A DNA stretch of 64,000 nt from DASQEH01 sp038239485 (lineage in GTDB: Bacteria; Actinomycetota; Actinomycetes; Propionibacteriales; Nocardioidaceae), in assembly GCA_038239485.1 (NCBI GenBank), contig JBBSET010000004.1, forward strand, positions 32,587 to 96,586, in the 5' to 3' direction. The position numbers were made by a program, and so were the translations under genes. Shown in pieces: positions 16,313 to 24,757 of this stretch. The stretch's first letter is position 1. Every line of letters starts with the position of its first letter. A model generated the notes under the pieces. It saw nothing but the letters and a program-made list of their open reading frames with translations, did not search any database and was not told where the DNA came from.

Positions 16313-17776
16313 ATGGTTCACCAGTATCGCGAGGTCGAGGACAAGTACGACGTCGGCCCGGACTTCGCCCTTCCCGGCCTGGCGGTCGACTCGGTCAAGC
16401 GGATCGAAGCGGCGACCTACCAGCTGGAGGCCACCTACTACGACACACCCGACGCTGCTCTGCGTCGCCACGCCATCACCCTTCGCCGTCGCACCGGCGG
16501 CAAGGACGCCGGCTGGCACCTGAAGGTGCCCGCCGCCGTGGGCCGTACCGAGATCAGGGTCGACTCGCAGTCCGCGGCAGTGCCACGTGAGCTGGCAACC
16601 CTTCTCCTCGGCGTCCGCCGCGGTCAGAAGCTCGTCCCGACCGTCACGGTCTCGACAACCAGGGACAGCCATCAGCTGCTGGACGGTGACGGTCGGATGC
16701 TCGCCGAGGTGGCCGACGACAAGGTGCACACCGTCACCTCGACCGGAAGTTCGGCTGTCGATGACTGGGGGGCGGCGAGGGTAGACGACTGGCGCGAGAT
16801 CGAGGTCGAGCTCGCAGGTGCCGGCGATGAGGACCTGCTCGCCCAGGTGGGCAAACGGCTGCGCAAAGCCGGGGCCCAGGAGTCGCTGAGCTCGTCGAAG
16901 TCGGGGCGAGCGCTCGGCGACCCCCCCGAGGTGACCCGACCGAAGCAGCTGGCGCGACTCGTGGACGACTACGTGCAGACCCAGTACGCCGCGATCGTCA
17001 ACGGCGACCTGGCGCTGCGTCGCGACATCAACGCCGTCCACAAGACCCGGGTCGCCGTCCGTCGGTTGCGGAGCACCGTCAAGACGTTCGGCCCGCTCTT
17101 CGACCAGGCCGGTGCCGATCGCCTGGAGGCCGAGCTGGTCTGGTACGCCTCCCTGCTGGGCGACGTCCGCGACCTCGACGTGCAGGGCAGGCGGTTGTCC
17201 GACAAGGTCGCCGAGCTGCCGAAGGACCTCGTCATCGGTCCGGTGGCCGCGCGAGTCGAGTCAACCGTGGCGTCGCAGCGCGCGACCCGGTACAACCGGC
17301 TGAGGCGGGCGATGAACGGCAAGCGATACCTGGCCCTGCTAACCCTGGTCGAACAGTGGCGGGTCGACCCGCCCTGGACCGAGGCAGCCGACACGCCTAA
17401 GAAGACGGCGGAGACGTACGTCGCGGCGGCGGAGAAGACGATGCGCAGGCGGCTTGACCGGGCTGCTCAGCCCGAGGCCGACGACGACCTGCTCCACAGT
17501 GCCCGCAAGGCCGAGAAGCGGTACCGCTACGCCTGCGAGCTCGCCCAGTCCGTGCTCAGCGGACGCACCGAGCAGGCGATCGACCGGGCCAAGGCGCTGC
17601 AGACACTGCTCGGGGAGTTCCAGGACAGCGTCGTGTGTGCCGCGATGCTGCGACAGCTGGGGATGCGGGCCGGGACGAGCGGCGGCGAGAACGGCTTCAC
17701 GTACGGTCTGCTCTACGCACAGGAGTGGGCGACGAAGCGGTCCACCCGCGCCCAGGTCATCAGGGAGTTCTGCTAG
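16313..17776 (+). CDS. CYTH-CHAD domain protein (inorganic polyphosphate-related)
   Basis: The 487-residue protein joins a CYTH domain (about 1-205, with the signature EVEDKYDV at residues 6-13 and LRRRTGGKDAGWHLK) to a CHAD helical domain (about 220-480) rich in conserved His and Arg, for example INAVHKTRVAVRRLRSTVKTF and DLLHSARKAEKRYRYACEL. CYTH domains bind triphosphate groups in a tunnel and often hydrolyse them; CHAD domains bind inorganic polyphosphate. A role in polyphosphate metabolism or sensing is therefore likely. The ATG at 16313 begins the conserved CYTH start; upstream codons are not conserved-looking. Confidence 0.93.
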   Translation: MVHQYREVEDKYDVGPDFALPGLAVDSVKRIEAATYQLEATYYDTPDAALRRHAITLRRRTGGKDAGWHLKVPAAVGRTEIRVDSQSAAVPRELATLLLGVRRGQKLVPTVTVSTTRDSHQLLDGDGRMLAEVADDKVHTVTSTGSSAVDDWGAARVDDWREIEVELAGAGDEDLLAQVGKRLRKAGAQESLSSSKSGRALGDPPEVTRPKQLARLVDDYVQTQYAAIVNGDLALRRDINAVHKTRVAVRRLRSTVKTFGPLFDQAGADRLEAELVWYASLLGDVRDLDVQGRRLSDKVAELPKDLVIGPVAARVESTVASQRATRYNRLRRAMNGKRYLALLTLVEQWRVDPPWTEAADTPKKTAETYVAAAEKTMRRRLDRAAQPEADDDLLHSARKAEKRYRYACELAQSVLSGRTEQAIDRAKALQTLLGEFQDSVVCAAMLRQLGMRAGTSGGENGFTYGLLYAQEWATKRSTRAQVIREFC

Positions 17777-17882
17777 CCGGGAGGGCGCTGGCAAACCCCG
17801 ACCATGCGAGGGCTCGACGGGTTCGTTTCCCTTTCACCACTTTTCGCTAGCGGTCGCCCGCCCCGGTAGCAGACACTGGAGC

Positions 17883-20492
17883 ATGTCGTTGCTCGAACGG
17901 GAGTCCTCGCTTGCGTCGCTGTCGGAGTACGCAGCCGACGCGAGGGCCGGTGAGGGCCGGTTGGTGCTGGTCTCCGGCGAGGCTGGGGTCGGGAAGTCGA
18001 CGCTCGTCGAGCACCTGCAGCACGACCTGCCGGACTCCCGATGGACCTGGGGCGGGTGCGACGGCCTCTTCATCCCCCGTCCGCTCGGCCCGCTGTTCGA
18101 CCTCGCGAGCCAGCTCGGTGGCGACCTGCTCGACCTGACGCGTTCCCACGCCGCCAGGGAGGACCTGTTCGGCGCCCTGCTCCGCCAGCTCAACGAGCCG
18201 GGGGCCCTCAACGTCGTCGTCGTCGAGGACGCCCACTGGGCCGACGAGGCGACCATCGACCTGCTCCGCTTCCTCGGCCGTCGTGTCCGCAGCTGCGAGG
18301 CCCTCGTCATCGTGACCTACCGGGACGACGCGATGGCGGCCAACCACCCGCTACGGCTCGCGCTGGGCGAGCTGGCGACACATCGCTCGACCCGGCGGAT
18401 CGGGCTGGCGCCGCTGTCCGAGGGCGCCGTCCGGGTCTTGGCCGGGGGCACCGGACTCTCGGCCTCCGAGCTGTACCGGCTCACCAGCGGCAACCCGTTC
18501 TACGTCACCGAGGTGATCCAGGCGGGGACCGGGGACGTCCCCCCGTCGGCTCGCGACGCTGTCCTGGCCAGAGTCACCCGGTTGAGCGACCCGTCGCGGA
18601 CCGTGTTGAACGCGGCCGCCCTGATCGGCACCCGGATCGATCTGCCGCTGCTGGAGTCGGTCACACGATGCCCCCCGTCGGTCGTGGACGAGCTGCTCGC
18701 GTCGGGGTTGCTCGTCGGCGACACGACGTCGCTCAGGTTCCGCCACGAGATCGCCCGGCTGGCGGTGGAGCAGGCCCTCGGCGCGCATCGCCACGTGCTG
18801 GTCCATGCCCGCATCCTGGCGTCGTTACGCTCGCTGGGATGTGGGGACGGCGCCCAGCTCGCCTTCCACGCCGACGGGGCCGGTGACGCGGCGGCAGTCC
18901 TCGAGTACGCCCCGGCGGCCGCTCGGCACGCGTCTGAGCTGGGCTCGCACCGTGAGGCCGCCGCGCAGTACGAGCGGGCGCTGCGCTCCTCGGCCGGCGG
19001 GCAGCCCGCGGTCGTCGCGGGGCTGTGCGACGGCCTCTCCCACGAGATGTCCCTGCTCGACCGGTGGCAGGACGCTGCCGACACCTGCGAGCGGGCCCTG
19101 GCGTTATGGCGTCAGCTCGGTGACCGCGCGAGCGAGAGCCGCAGGCTCCGGCTCCTGTCGTGTGCGATGTGGCGGATGTGCCGCGGCAACGAAGCGCTCT
19201 CCGCGGCGGCATCAGCCGTCACGACCGTCGAGCCCCTCGGACCGAGTGTCGAACTGGCGTGGGCGTACGCCGGCCTCGCAGGCCAGGAGATGATGAGAGG
19301 CGAACACGCTGCGGCGATCGAGCACGCACAACGGGCGCAGCGGATCGCCGAGCCGCTGGGGGCGTCGGAGGTGATGAGCGACGCGCTCGACACCGAGGCC
19401 TGCTCGCTGGCGGCCATGGACAGGGAGTGGACACCCCGGCTGCGCCGGGCGCTGGAGATCGCAGTCTCGGCGGGCCATGACGAACAGGCGGGTCGAGCCT
19501 TCTCCAACCTGTTCAGCGTGCTCTGTGCCGAGCAGAGGTTCGCCGAAGCCGAACGGTACTTCGTGGACGGCGTCGCCTACTGCGACGAGCACGACATCAC
19601 GACGTTCGCCACCTGCCTTCGCGGTGAGCGAGTCAGCTCGCTGGAGAAGACCGGCCGCTGGGACGACGCGGTCGCCCTCAGCATCGAGTTGCTCGACCGG
19701 GCTGCGGCGTCCCCCGTCAACCGGCTCTGCCCGCTGGCGATGCTCGGTATCATCCGGGTCAGGCGCGGAGAGCCGGGCGGGTGGGCGTGCCTCGACGACG
19801 CGATGGCGCTCGCCGAGGCCACCGAACAGCCTCAACAGATCGTGCCGCTCCGCTTGGCGCGCGCCGAGGCGTACTGGCTCGACGGAAAGCCGGACCTTGC
19901 ACGGGTCGAGGCCGAGCTGGCAGCCGACGTGTGCGGGAGCCTCGACCGCTGGGAACGGGGAGCAGTCGCAGGCTGGCTCCGCCGCGTCGGATCGACGCGC
20001 TCGGTGCAAGGCGAGCTCGCTGAACCGTTCCAGCGGATGCTTGGCGGCGACGCCAAGGCAGCAGCGCAGGCGTGGGTCGGCCTGGGGTCTGCGTACCAAG
20101 CCGCGCTGGCACTCAGCGACACCGACGACGCGCCCTTGCTGCGGGAGGCGGTGACGACGTTCTCTCAGCTCGGGGCCACGGCGGCCGCTCGCCTCACTCA
20201 GCAGAAGATGCGGCTGCTCGGCATCCGGTCGATCCCCACCGGCGCGCGTGCCAGCACCCGCTCGCACCCGCTCGGGTTGACACGTCGCGAGCGTGAGGTC
20301 CTCGACCGGGTCTGCGAAGGGCTCACCAATGCCGAGATCGGCACCCGGCTGTTCATCTCCGCCAAGACGGTCGACCATCACGTGTCTGCCGTCTTGGCGA
20401 AGCTCGGTGCGCCCACGCGCTCAGCTGCCGCGTCGGAAGCCCGCAGGCTCGGGCTGGTTCCCGCGGTCGCCGCCGCCGGACCCGCACGGTAG
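17883..20492 (+). CDS. LAL-type transcriptional regulator (AAA ATPase plus LuxR HTH)
   Basis: This 869-residue regulator has Walker A SGEAGVGKSTLVEHL at about residues 33-47, Walker B VVVVEDAHWADEATIDLL near 110, a long helical TPR-like middle (about 330-780) and a C-terminal LuxR/GerE helix-turn-helix (LTRREREVLDRVCEGLTNAE ... KTVDHHVSAVLAKLG). Large ATP-binding LuxR proteins usually activate specific pathways in response to an effector held by the middle region. Nothing adjacent is an obvious target; a DUF4242 gene and the azoreductase lie downstream. The frame is open upstream but homology starts at MSLLERESSLASL. Confidence 0.93.
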   Translation: MSLLERESSLASLSEYAADARAGEGRLVLVSGEAGVGKSTLVEHLQHDLPDSRWTWGGCDGLFIPRPLGPLFDLASQLGGDLLDLTRSHAAREDLFGALLRQLNEPGALNVVVVEDAHWADEATIDLLRFLGRRVRSCEALVIVTYRDDAMAANHPLRLALGELATHRSTRRIGLAPLSEGAVRVLAGGTGLSASELYRLTSGNPFYVTEVIQAGTGDVPPSARDAVLARVTRLSDPSRTVLNAAALIGTRIDLPLLESVTRCPPSVVDELLASGLLVGDTTSLRFRHEIARLAVEQALGAHRHVLVHARILASLRSLGCGDGAQLAFHADGAGDAAAVLEYAPAAARHASELGSHREAAAQYERALRSSAGGQPAVVAGLCDGLSHEMSLLDRWQDAADTCERALALWRQLGDRASESRRLRLLSCAMWRMCRGNEALSAAASAVTTVEPLGPSVELAWAYAGLAGQEMMRGEHAAAIEHAQRAQRIAEPLGASEVMSDALDTEACSLAAMDREWTPRLRRALEIAVSAGHDEQAGRAFSNLFSVLCAEQRFAEAERYFVDGVAYCDEHDITTFATCLRGERVSSLEKTGRWDDAVALSIELLDRAAASPVNRLCPLAMLGIIRVRRGEPGGWACLDDAMALAEATEQPQQIVPLRLARAEAYWLDGKPDLARVEAELAADVCGSLDRWERGAVAGWLRRVGSTRSVQGELAEPFQRMLGGDAKAAAQAWVGLGSAYQAALALSDTDDAPLLREAVTTFSQLGATAAARLTQQKMRLLGIRSIPTGARASTRSHPLGLTRREREVLDRVCEGLTNAEIGTRLFISAKTVDHHVSAVLAKLGAPTRSAAASEARRLGLVPAVAAAGPAR

Positions 20493-20679
20493 GGCGGGCT
20501 GACCCGCCCGGACTCTGGCGTTGCCGGACGACGTGGGCTCGGATGCGTGTAGCTCGCCCACGGCACCACCCATATATGGGGAGGGAGCCAAGCAAGGTAG
20601 GGAGCCGTTCCCGATCTGCGGGCGAGCATGTCGTCATAGGGTCGACTCATCAGACCAACCCACAGAAAAAGGAGAGATC

Positions 20680-20931
20680 ATGCCCCTCTACATGGACATC
20701 CACAGCATCGAGGAGGGCGTCGCCGTCGACGACGTCGCCCAGGCCCACATGGCCGACCTGCAGACTCAAGCCAAGTACGACGTCAACTACCTTCGCTACT
20801 GGGTCGACGAGCAGCAGGGCAAGGTCTTCTGCCTCGTCGAGGCGCCATCGGCCGATGCCGCTGCGACGGTGCACCGCGAGGCCCACGGCTTGGTCGCCCA
20901 AGAGATCTTCCAGGTGCAGGAGGGCTCCTGA
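20680..20931 (+). CDS. DUF4242 small protein (SCO4226 nickel-binding type)
   Basis: The 83-residue protein opens MPLYMDIHSIEEGVAVDDVA and contains DVNYLRYWVDEQQGKVFCLV and AATVHREAHGLVAQEI. This is the ferredoxin-like DUF4242 family, of which the Streptomyces SCO4226 member binds nickel. The HREAH histidines and Cys of VFCLVEAP are plausible ligands. An AAAAGGAGAG ribosome binding site lies 4 nt before the ATG, one of the strongest in the window, and suggests high expression. It stands alone between a LuxR-type regulator and a convergent azoreductase. The physiological role is not known. Confidence 0.88.
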   Translation: MPLYMDIHSIEEGVAVDDVAQAHMADLQTQAKYDVNYLRYWVDEQQGKVFCLVEAPSADAAATVHREAHGLVAQEIFQVQEGS

Positions 20932-20978
20932 CCCCGGCGAGGAGTGACCCACGATGATCGTGCACCCGTCCTGTGCCC

Positions 20979-21629
20979 TCAGGCGACCAGGCGCCTCGCC
21001 AGCGAGCGGCCGTGGATACGAGCTTCGTCCTCGGCGCGCGAGCGCAGCTGTGCCGCCAGGTCCTTGAACTGGTCCAACGCGGGGTTCACGCCGGCAAGGG
21101 TGAGCTCGCTCTCGACCACCTTGAGGTCGAGCTGCCAGACGACCTCGAGGATCCGCCGCATCCACCCCGTGGCGTGGTCCCAGCCCTCTCGGGGTGTCCC
21201 GGCGGAGTAGCCGCCGCCGCGGACGGTGACGAGCACCGCCGGCTTGCCGGCCAGCGCCGGCTCGACGCCGGCCGCCATCCTGGGGTCGGTCGTCACGAGG
21301 TCGACATAGGTCTTGAAGTGCTGCGAGACGCCGAAGTTGTAAAGGGGTACAGCGAAGAGCAGAGCGCCCGCGACGACGAGCTCATCGGTCGCCTCCGCCG
21401 CCAGGGCGACAGCGCGCGCCTGCTCCAGAGTGCGCTCCCTCTCCGGGGTCATCGACGCCGACACGGCGCTTGCCCACGCCGTCGCCGGTATCGGTTCGGT
21501 GCCGATGTGGCGACGGACCACGGCCTCGCTCGGGTTGGCCGAATGCCAGGTCTCTTCAACGATGTCGGCGATCTCGCGGCTGTGCGATCCGTCGATGCGG
21601 ATGCTGGCGTCGAGGCGGAACAAGGACAT
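20979..21629 (-). CDS. azoR: FMN-dependent NADH:quinone oxidoreductase / azoreductase
   Basis: The 216-residue flavodoxin-fold enzyme has SLFRLDASIRIDGSHSRE for FMN phosphate binding, AVPLYNFGVSQHFKTYVDLV for the isoalloxazine and LVTVRGGGYSAGTPREG near residue 145. AzoR enzymes reduce quinones and azo dyes by two electrons, protecting against quinone and thiol stress. GGAGG lies 5 nt before the ATG at 21629, so the longer open frame to 21677 is rejected. It is divergent from an HxlR regulator with a conserved N-terminal Cys, which probably controls it. Confidence 0.92.
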   Translation of the reverse strand: MSLFRLDASIRIDGSHSREIADIVEETWHSANPSEAVVRRHIGTEPIPATAWASAVSASMTPERERTLEQARAVALAAEATDELVVAGALLFAVPLYNFGVSQHFKTYVDLVTTDPRMAAGVEPALAGKPAVLVTVRGGGYSAGTPREGWDHATGWMRRILEVVWQLDLKVVESELTLAGVNPALDQFKDLAAQLRSRAEDEARIHGRSLARRLVA

Positions 21630-21657
21630 GAGTACCTCCAGAGTCGAGCACGTTCCG

Positions 21658-21672
21658 TACGTGCGGCACGTA
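21658..21672. promoter_or_regulatory. Perfect palindrome in the azoR-hxlR intergenic region
   Basis: TACGTGCGGCACGTA has 6-bp arms around CGG. It lies 29 bp before the azoR ATG, downstream of the predicted azoR -10, so it would sit in the 5' untranslated region. It could be a repressor site. Confidence 0.45.
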
Positions 21673-21682
21673 TTCACCTATC

Positions 21683-21716
21683 TACTAGTAATAGCCTAGC
21701 AGCATTGTATAAGCAA
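21683..21716 (-). promoter_or_regulatory. azoR promoter with overlapping TACTAGTA operator candidate
   Basis: On the minus strand TTGCTT (21711-21716), a 17-bp spacer and TATTAC (21688-21693) form a sigma-A-like promoter. TACTAGTA (21683-21690), an 8-bp palindrome, overlaps the -10. HxlR/YodB-type repressors bind TACT-AGTA-type palindromes, so this is a good operator candidate. Confidence 0.5.
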
Positions 21717-21723
21717 GTGAGCA

Positions 21724-21729
21724 TATACT
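21724..21729 (+). promoter_or_regulatory. -10 box of hxlR (leaderless)
   Basis: TATACT, near consensus, ends 7 nt before the ATG of the HxlR gene, which has no ribosome binding site. The message is probably leaderless. Confidence 0.55.
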
Positions 21730-21736
21730 GGTTTGC

Positions 21737-22108
21737 ATGGCCGACCAGCCGGTGACGGCGCAGCACGATCCCGCGGCACCTGCCTGCGAGGCGGCCCTGG
21801 TCACGGCCTTCGGCCTGCTCGGCAAGCGCTGGAACGGCATCATCTTGGGAGTCCTCGGGGGCGGACCGTCCGGCTTCGCCGACCTTCGGCGAGGTATCGG
21901 GTCCATCACCGATTCCGTCTTGTCGGATCGGCTCTCCGAGCTTGCGTCTGCCGGTCTGGTCCAGCGGACCGTTACCGACACCCGCCCACCGGGGGTCATC
22001 TACGAGCTCACGGCGTCCGGCACCGCTCTTGCGCCGATCCTCAACCAGCTGGCGGGGTGGGCGGGACAACACCTGCCCGAGATCGACAGGCAGGCCGCGA
22101 AGGCGTGA
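21737..22108 (+). CDS. HxlR-family winged-helix regulator
   Basis: The 123-residue protein has the HxlR layout: CEAALVTAFGLLGKRWNGII with Cys17, the DNA-reading segment FADLRRGIGSITDSVLSDRL and a wing with RTVTDTRPPGVIYELTASG. Many family members (YodB, HypR, QorR) use the N-terminal Cys to sense quinones or disulfide stress and repress a divergent reductase gene. The same divergent setting with azoR is seen here, and the Cys is kept, so redox-sensing repression of azoR is likely. The start is set by the leaderless -10 at 21724-21729. A hairpin terminator follows. Confidence 0.9.
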   Translation: MADQPVTAQHDPAAPACEAALVTAFGLLGKRWNGIILGVLGGGPSGFADLRRGIGSITDSVLSDRLSELASAGLVQRTVTDTRPPGVIYELTASGTALAPILNQLAGWAGQHLPEIDRQAAKA

Positions 22109-22130
22109 ACTCTTGATTCACTCGAGTGTG

Positions 22131-22166
22131 AGCACCACCCGGATCCGAGAGCTGGGGGTGCTTTTC
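22131..22166 (+). terminator. Probable terminator after hxlR
   Basis: AGCACC (22131-22136) pairs with GGTGCT (22157-22162), extended by CCC/GGG with a bulge, and is followed by TTT. It lies 22 bp after the hxlR stop. A second perfect palindrome, TGACGGACCGTCA, is at 22188-22200 without a T run. Confidence 0.55.
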
Positions 22167-22366
22167 TGTCTCCCCTCTTCTTCTTCGTGACGGACCGTCA
22201 TCGCGCCCGGCGATTTAGATGATCTGGGAGGTTTTCAGGACTTACCACACCTAATGTGTGCTTCTTGCACCATCGAACAATGAGGTCGCCGGTACGTTGT
22301 GGCGGAAGTTGGGACCGTTCGTCGGTGGAGGGGCTGGCGGTCCCAGCTCGTCTCTCAGGGAGGGTC

Positions 22367-22615
22367 ATGGACAGCGCCGAGGTCACCCGATCCGCTTTTC
22401 TCGTCGCGCACTTCGCCACCGGCGGAGTCCAGGCCATGCGCGGGGTGGCCCAGACCTCCGGGGTCGCTCAGCCTGAAGAATCCCCGGTGCACACCCACAC
22501 TTGGCATCCATCGTCGGGACCGTTCTCCAGGATCCAGGAGTGCGGCTGCGGAGCCACCACCTTCGGCAATGAGGTCTATGACCACGTCGACCGCAAGACC
22601 CCCGGTCACCCTTAG
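22367..22615 (+). CDS. Small protein with HTHTWH and ECGCG motifs, unknown function
   Basis: An 82-residue frame starting MDSAEVTRSAFLVAHFATGG is preceded by AGGGAGGG 3 nt before the ATG. The C-terminal half holds HTHTWHPSSGPFSRIQ and ECGCGATTFGNEVYDHVD, a cluster of His and Cys that could bind a metal. Codon use looks coding (G/C at most third positions). I do not recognise a family. The frame stays open upstream to 22256, but those residues look less protein-like. It sits between hxlR and tRNA-Ala without a clear partner. Confidence 0.55.
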   Translation: MDSAEVTRSAFLVAHFATGGVQAMRGVAQTSGVAQPEESPVHTHTWHPSSGPFSRIQECGCGATTFGNEVYDHVDRKTPGHP

Positions 22616-22697
22616 AACAGCGCTGGGGTGCTTCTCTCGTCTGCCCTTGCGTGACCCACGTGATCGGACTCGGCGCTTCTGACCTGCACGTTTATCG

Positions 22698-22772
<75 letters not shown>

Positions 22773-22871
22773 GCAATCGCGCTCCTCGAGGGCTAGTCCT
22801 CGGGAGCCTGACGAGTGTAGCCAACCGCCGCCGCTGCACGAAATCGAAGCGGAACGCGCCGAACCGGGCGG

Positions 22872-23543
22872 CTAGCGACCCGACAGGTCGTCAGCCAGCT
22901 CGATCTCATCGGGCAGCGTACGGGCGTTGTAGTCCATGATCTGCCAGTCGCGGTGGGGATGCTGCTCGAGCACCGCCCACGCGCAGTTCGCCATCCCCGC
23001 GAGCATCTCGCGCAGCTCGGGCGGAGCGCCGAAGAACGCCAGGATCCCGGTTCGCAGCGAGGCCGCATGACCGACCAGGATGCCGGTATCGAACTCGCCG
23101 AGCTCGGCGACGGCGTCGTCCAGCACGTCGGTCATCCGGTGCTCAACCTCGTCGTCGGTCTCCGAGCCGGGAACCCGGTCGAGCTCGCCGGCACGCCACT
23201 GGGCGAAGACCTCCGGTTGCTGCTCGGCGAACTCTTCGAAGGTCAGCCCCTGGCGCAGCCCGACGTCGTACTCGCGGAGCCGCTTGTCGAAGCTGATGCC
23301 CAGTCCGGTCAGTTCGGCGATGCGCTCGGCCGTCTGCCGAGCCCGGGCCAGGTCGCTCGACCAGATGAAGGCCGGCTGGTAGCTGGCCAGATGCTCGGCG
23401 GCAGCGGCCGCCTGCGCCAGCCCGGTGTCGTCGAGCGGGACGTCGGCGTGCCCCTGTGCCCGCCCGATACGATTCCACTCGGTCTGACCATGGCGGACCA
23501 GCACCAACCGTCTCGGCTGTGCCGACCGCGGCAGGAGCTTCAT
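22872..23543 (-). CDS. Histidine phosphatase (phosphoglycerate-mutase-like)
   Basis: The 223-residue protein has LVLVRHGQTEWNRIGRAQG with the phospho-accepting His18, WSSDLARARQTAERIA, REYDVG with the acid Glu region and LVGHAASLRTGI with the second catalytic His. It belongs to the broad-specificity phosphatase group; in mycobacteria a similar gene at this place is a glucosyl-3-phosphoglycerate phosphatase, but the substrate here is not known. The ATG shares one base with the rsfS stop (TGATG), so the genes are coupled. The longer frame to 23723 overlaps rsfS and is rejected. Confidence 0.9.
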   Translation of the reverse strand: MKLLPRSAQPRRLVLVRHGQTEWNRIGRAQGHADVPLDDTGLAQAAAAAEHLASYQPAFIWSSDLARARQTAERIAELTGLGISFDKRLREYDVGLRQGLTFEEFAEQQPEVFAQWRAGELDRVPGSETDDEVEHRMTDVLDDAVAELGEFDTGILVGHAASLRTGILAFFGAPPELREMLAGMANCAWAVLEQHPHRDWQIMDYNARTLPDEIELADDLSGR

Positions 23544-23962
23544 CAGACGTCCGCGATGCCGGTACTCCGGGAGGCATGGGGCAGACCAGTTCGCCCGCTG
23601 GCGACCACCACGGGGAGAGCGATGACCGGACAGTCTCGCCACAGCCGCTCCAAGGCGTAGAAGGCCCGCTCCTCGACGTGCTGGACGTGCACGACGATCT
23701 CTCCGTAGTCGATCAGTACCCAACGCCCGTCGCGCTCACCCTCACGTCGCGCCATCCCGGCGCCCCCCACGCGCAGCTTGTCCTCGATCTCGTCCACGAT
23801 CGCCTTCACCTGCCGGTCGTTGGTGCCCGAGCAGAGCACGAAGGCGTCGGTGATGATCAGCTGCTCGGAGACGTCGAAGGCGATGATGTCCTCGGCCAGC
23901 TTGTCCGACGCTGCGTTGGCAGCGATGCGGACGAGCTCGATGGCCCTGTCGGTTGCGGTCAC
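23543..23962 (-). CDS. rsfS: Ribosome silencing factor RsfS
   Basis: The 139-residue protein starts MTATDRAIELVRIAANAASD and contains AEDIIAFDVSEQLIITDAFVLCSGTNDRQVKAIVDEIED and WVLIDYGEIVVHV, the DUF143/RsfS signature. RsfS binds ribosomal protein L14 and blocks subunit joining when nutrients are low. The GTG at 23962 overlaps the nadD stop by 4 bp (GTGA) and follows GGAGAG at 9 nt. The C-terminal 25 residues after ALERLWRDCP run on beyond the usual domain end. Confidence 0.94.
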   Translation of the reverse strand: MTATDRAIELVRIAANAASDKLAEDIIAFDVSEQLIITDAFVLCSGTNDRQVKAIVDEIEDKLRVGGAGMARREGERDGRWVLIDYGEIVVHVQHVEERAFYALERLWRDCPVIALPVVVASGRTGLPHASRSTGIADV

Positions 23963-24600
23963 GAAGATGCGCTCTCCTGTCGTGCGATGGCGATAGGACG
24001 TGGCATGTAGAGGCCACGCTTGTTGATGTACTGGACGACGCCGTCGGGGACGAGGTACCAGACGGGCTCGCCTTTGCGCGCCCTGGCCCGGCACTCCGAC
24101 GACGAGATGGCGAGCGCGGGCACCTCGATGATCGTGACCCCCTCGGGAGGCAGACCGGCAACGGTCGACTCGTCGATGGTCGTGCCCGGCCGGGTGCATC
24201 CGACGAGATGGGCGAGTGTGAAGACCTCCGCGGCCTCATGCCAGGTGAGGATCTGAGCCAGTGCGTCGGCCCCGGTGATGAAGTAGAGGTCGGCCTCCGG
24301 CCTCGACTCCCGCAGGTCCTTCAGCGTGTCGATCGTGTAGGTGGGCCCGTCACGGTCGATGTCGACCCGGGATACCGAGAAGCGCGGGTTGGACGCCGTC
24401 GCGATCACGGTCATCAGGTATCGGTCCTCGGCCGGGGCGACGTCACGGCTCGACTTCTGCCAGGGCCGGCCGGTCGGCACGAAGACGACCTCGTCGAGGT
24501 CGAACCAGGCCTGGACCTCGGAGGCCGCGACGAGGTGGCCGTGGTGGATCGGATCGAAGGTTCCGCCCATCACCCCGACACGTCGACGTCTCCGTGTCAT
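23959..24600 (-). CDS. nadD: Nicotinate-nucleotide adenylyltransferase
   Basis: NadD converts nicotinate mononucleotide and ATP to deamido-NAD. The 213-residue protein has VGVMGGTFDPIHHGHLVAAS with the nucleotidyl-transferase H-x-x-H site, FVPTGRPWQKS, DLYFITGADAL and ISSSECRARARKGEP, which corresponds to the ISSTxIR motif. The ATG at 24600 shares a base with the stop of the upstream small membrane protein gene. The longer frame to 24747 overlaps that gene and is rejected. Confidence 0.95.
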   Translation of the reverse strand: MTRRRRRVGVMGGTFDPIHHGHLVAASEVQAWFDLDEVVFVPTGRPWQKSSRDVAPAEDRYLMTVIATASNPRFSVSRVDIDRDGPTYTIDTLKDLRESRPEADLYFITGADALAQILTWHEAAEVFTLAHLVGCTRPGTTIDESTVAGLPPEGVTIIEVPALAISSSECRARARKGEPVWYLVPDGVVQYINKRGLYMPRPIAIARQESASS

Positions 24601-24740
24601 CAGCTGTGCGGCCGGCCCTTCCCGAACATCAGCAGTCCGAGCATCAGAAGCTGCAGGAGCCCGAAGGCGACGAGACCGAAGACGATCGGGGGCGCCGGCA
24701 GGTGCCTGGCTTGCTCTTGAGCGGCGGCGAGGAGATGCAT
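24600..24740 (-). CDS. 46-residue membrane protein between proA and nadD
   Basis: The frame encodes MHLLAAAQEQARHLPAPP, then a single membrane helix (IVFGLVAFGLLQLLMLGLLMFG) and a basic KGRPHS tail. It fills the gap between proA (17 bp upstream) and nadD and ends with a TGATG overlap onto the nadD start, which argues that it is translated. Its topology would place the short tail inside. I do not know a function; short single-helix proteins at this place occur in other Actinobacteria. Confidence 0.75.
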   Translation of the reverse strand: MHLLAAAQEQARHLPAPPIVFGLVAFGLLQLLMLGLLMFGKGRPHS

Positions 24741-24757
24741 CAGGCAAGATTAGCCTG

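Noticed and set aside
22188..22200. Palindrome TGACGGACCGTCA after hxlR
   Set aside because: Perfect but short, with no promoter or gene start at a meaningful distance.
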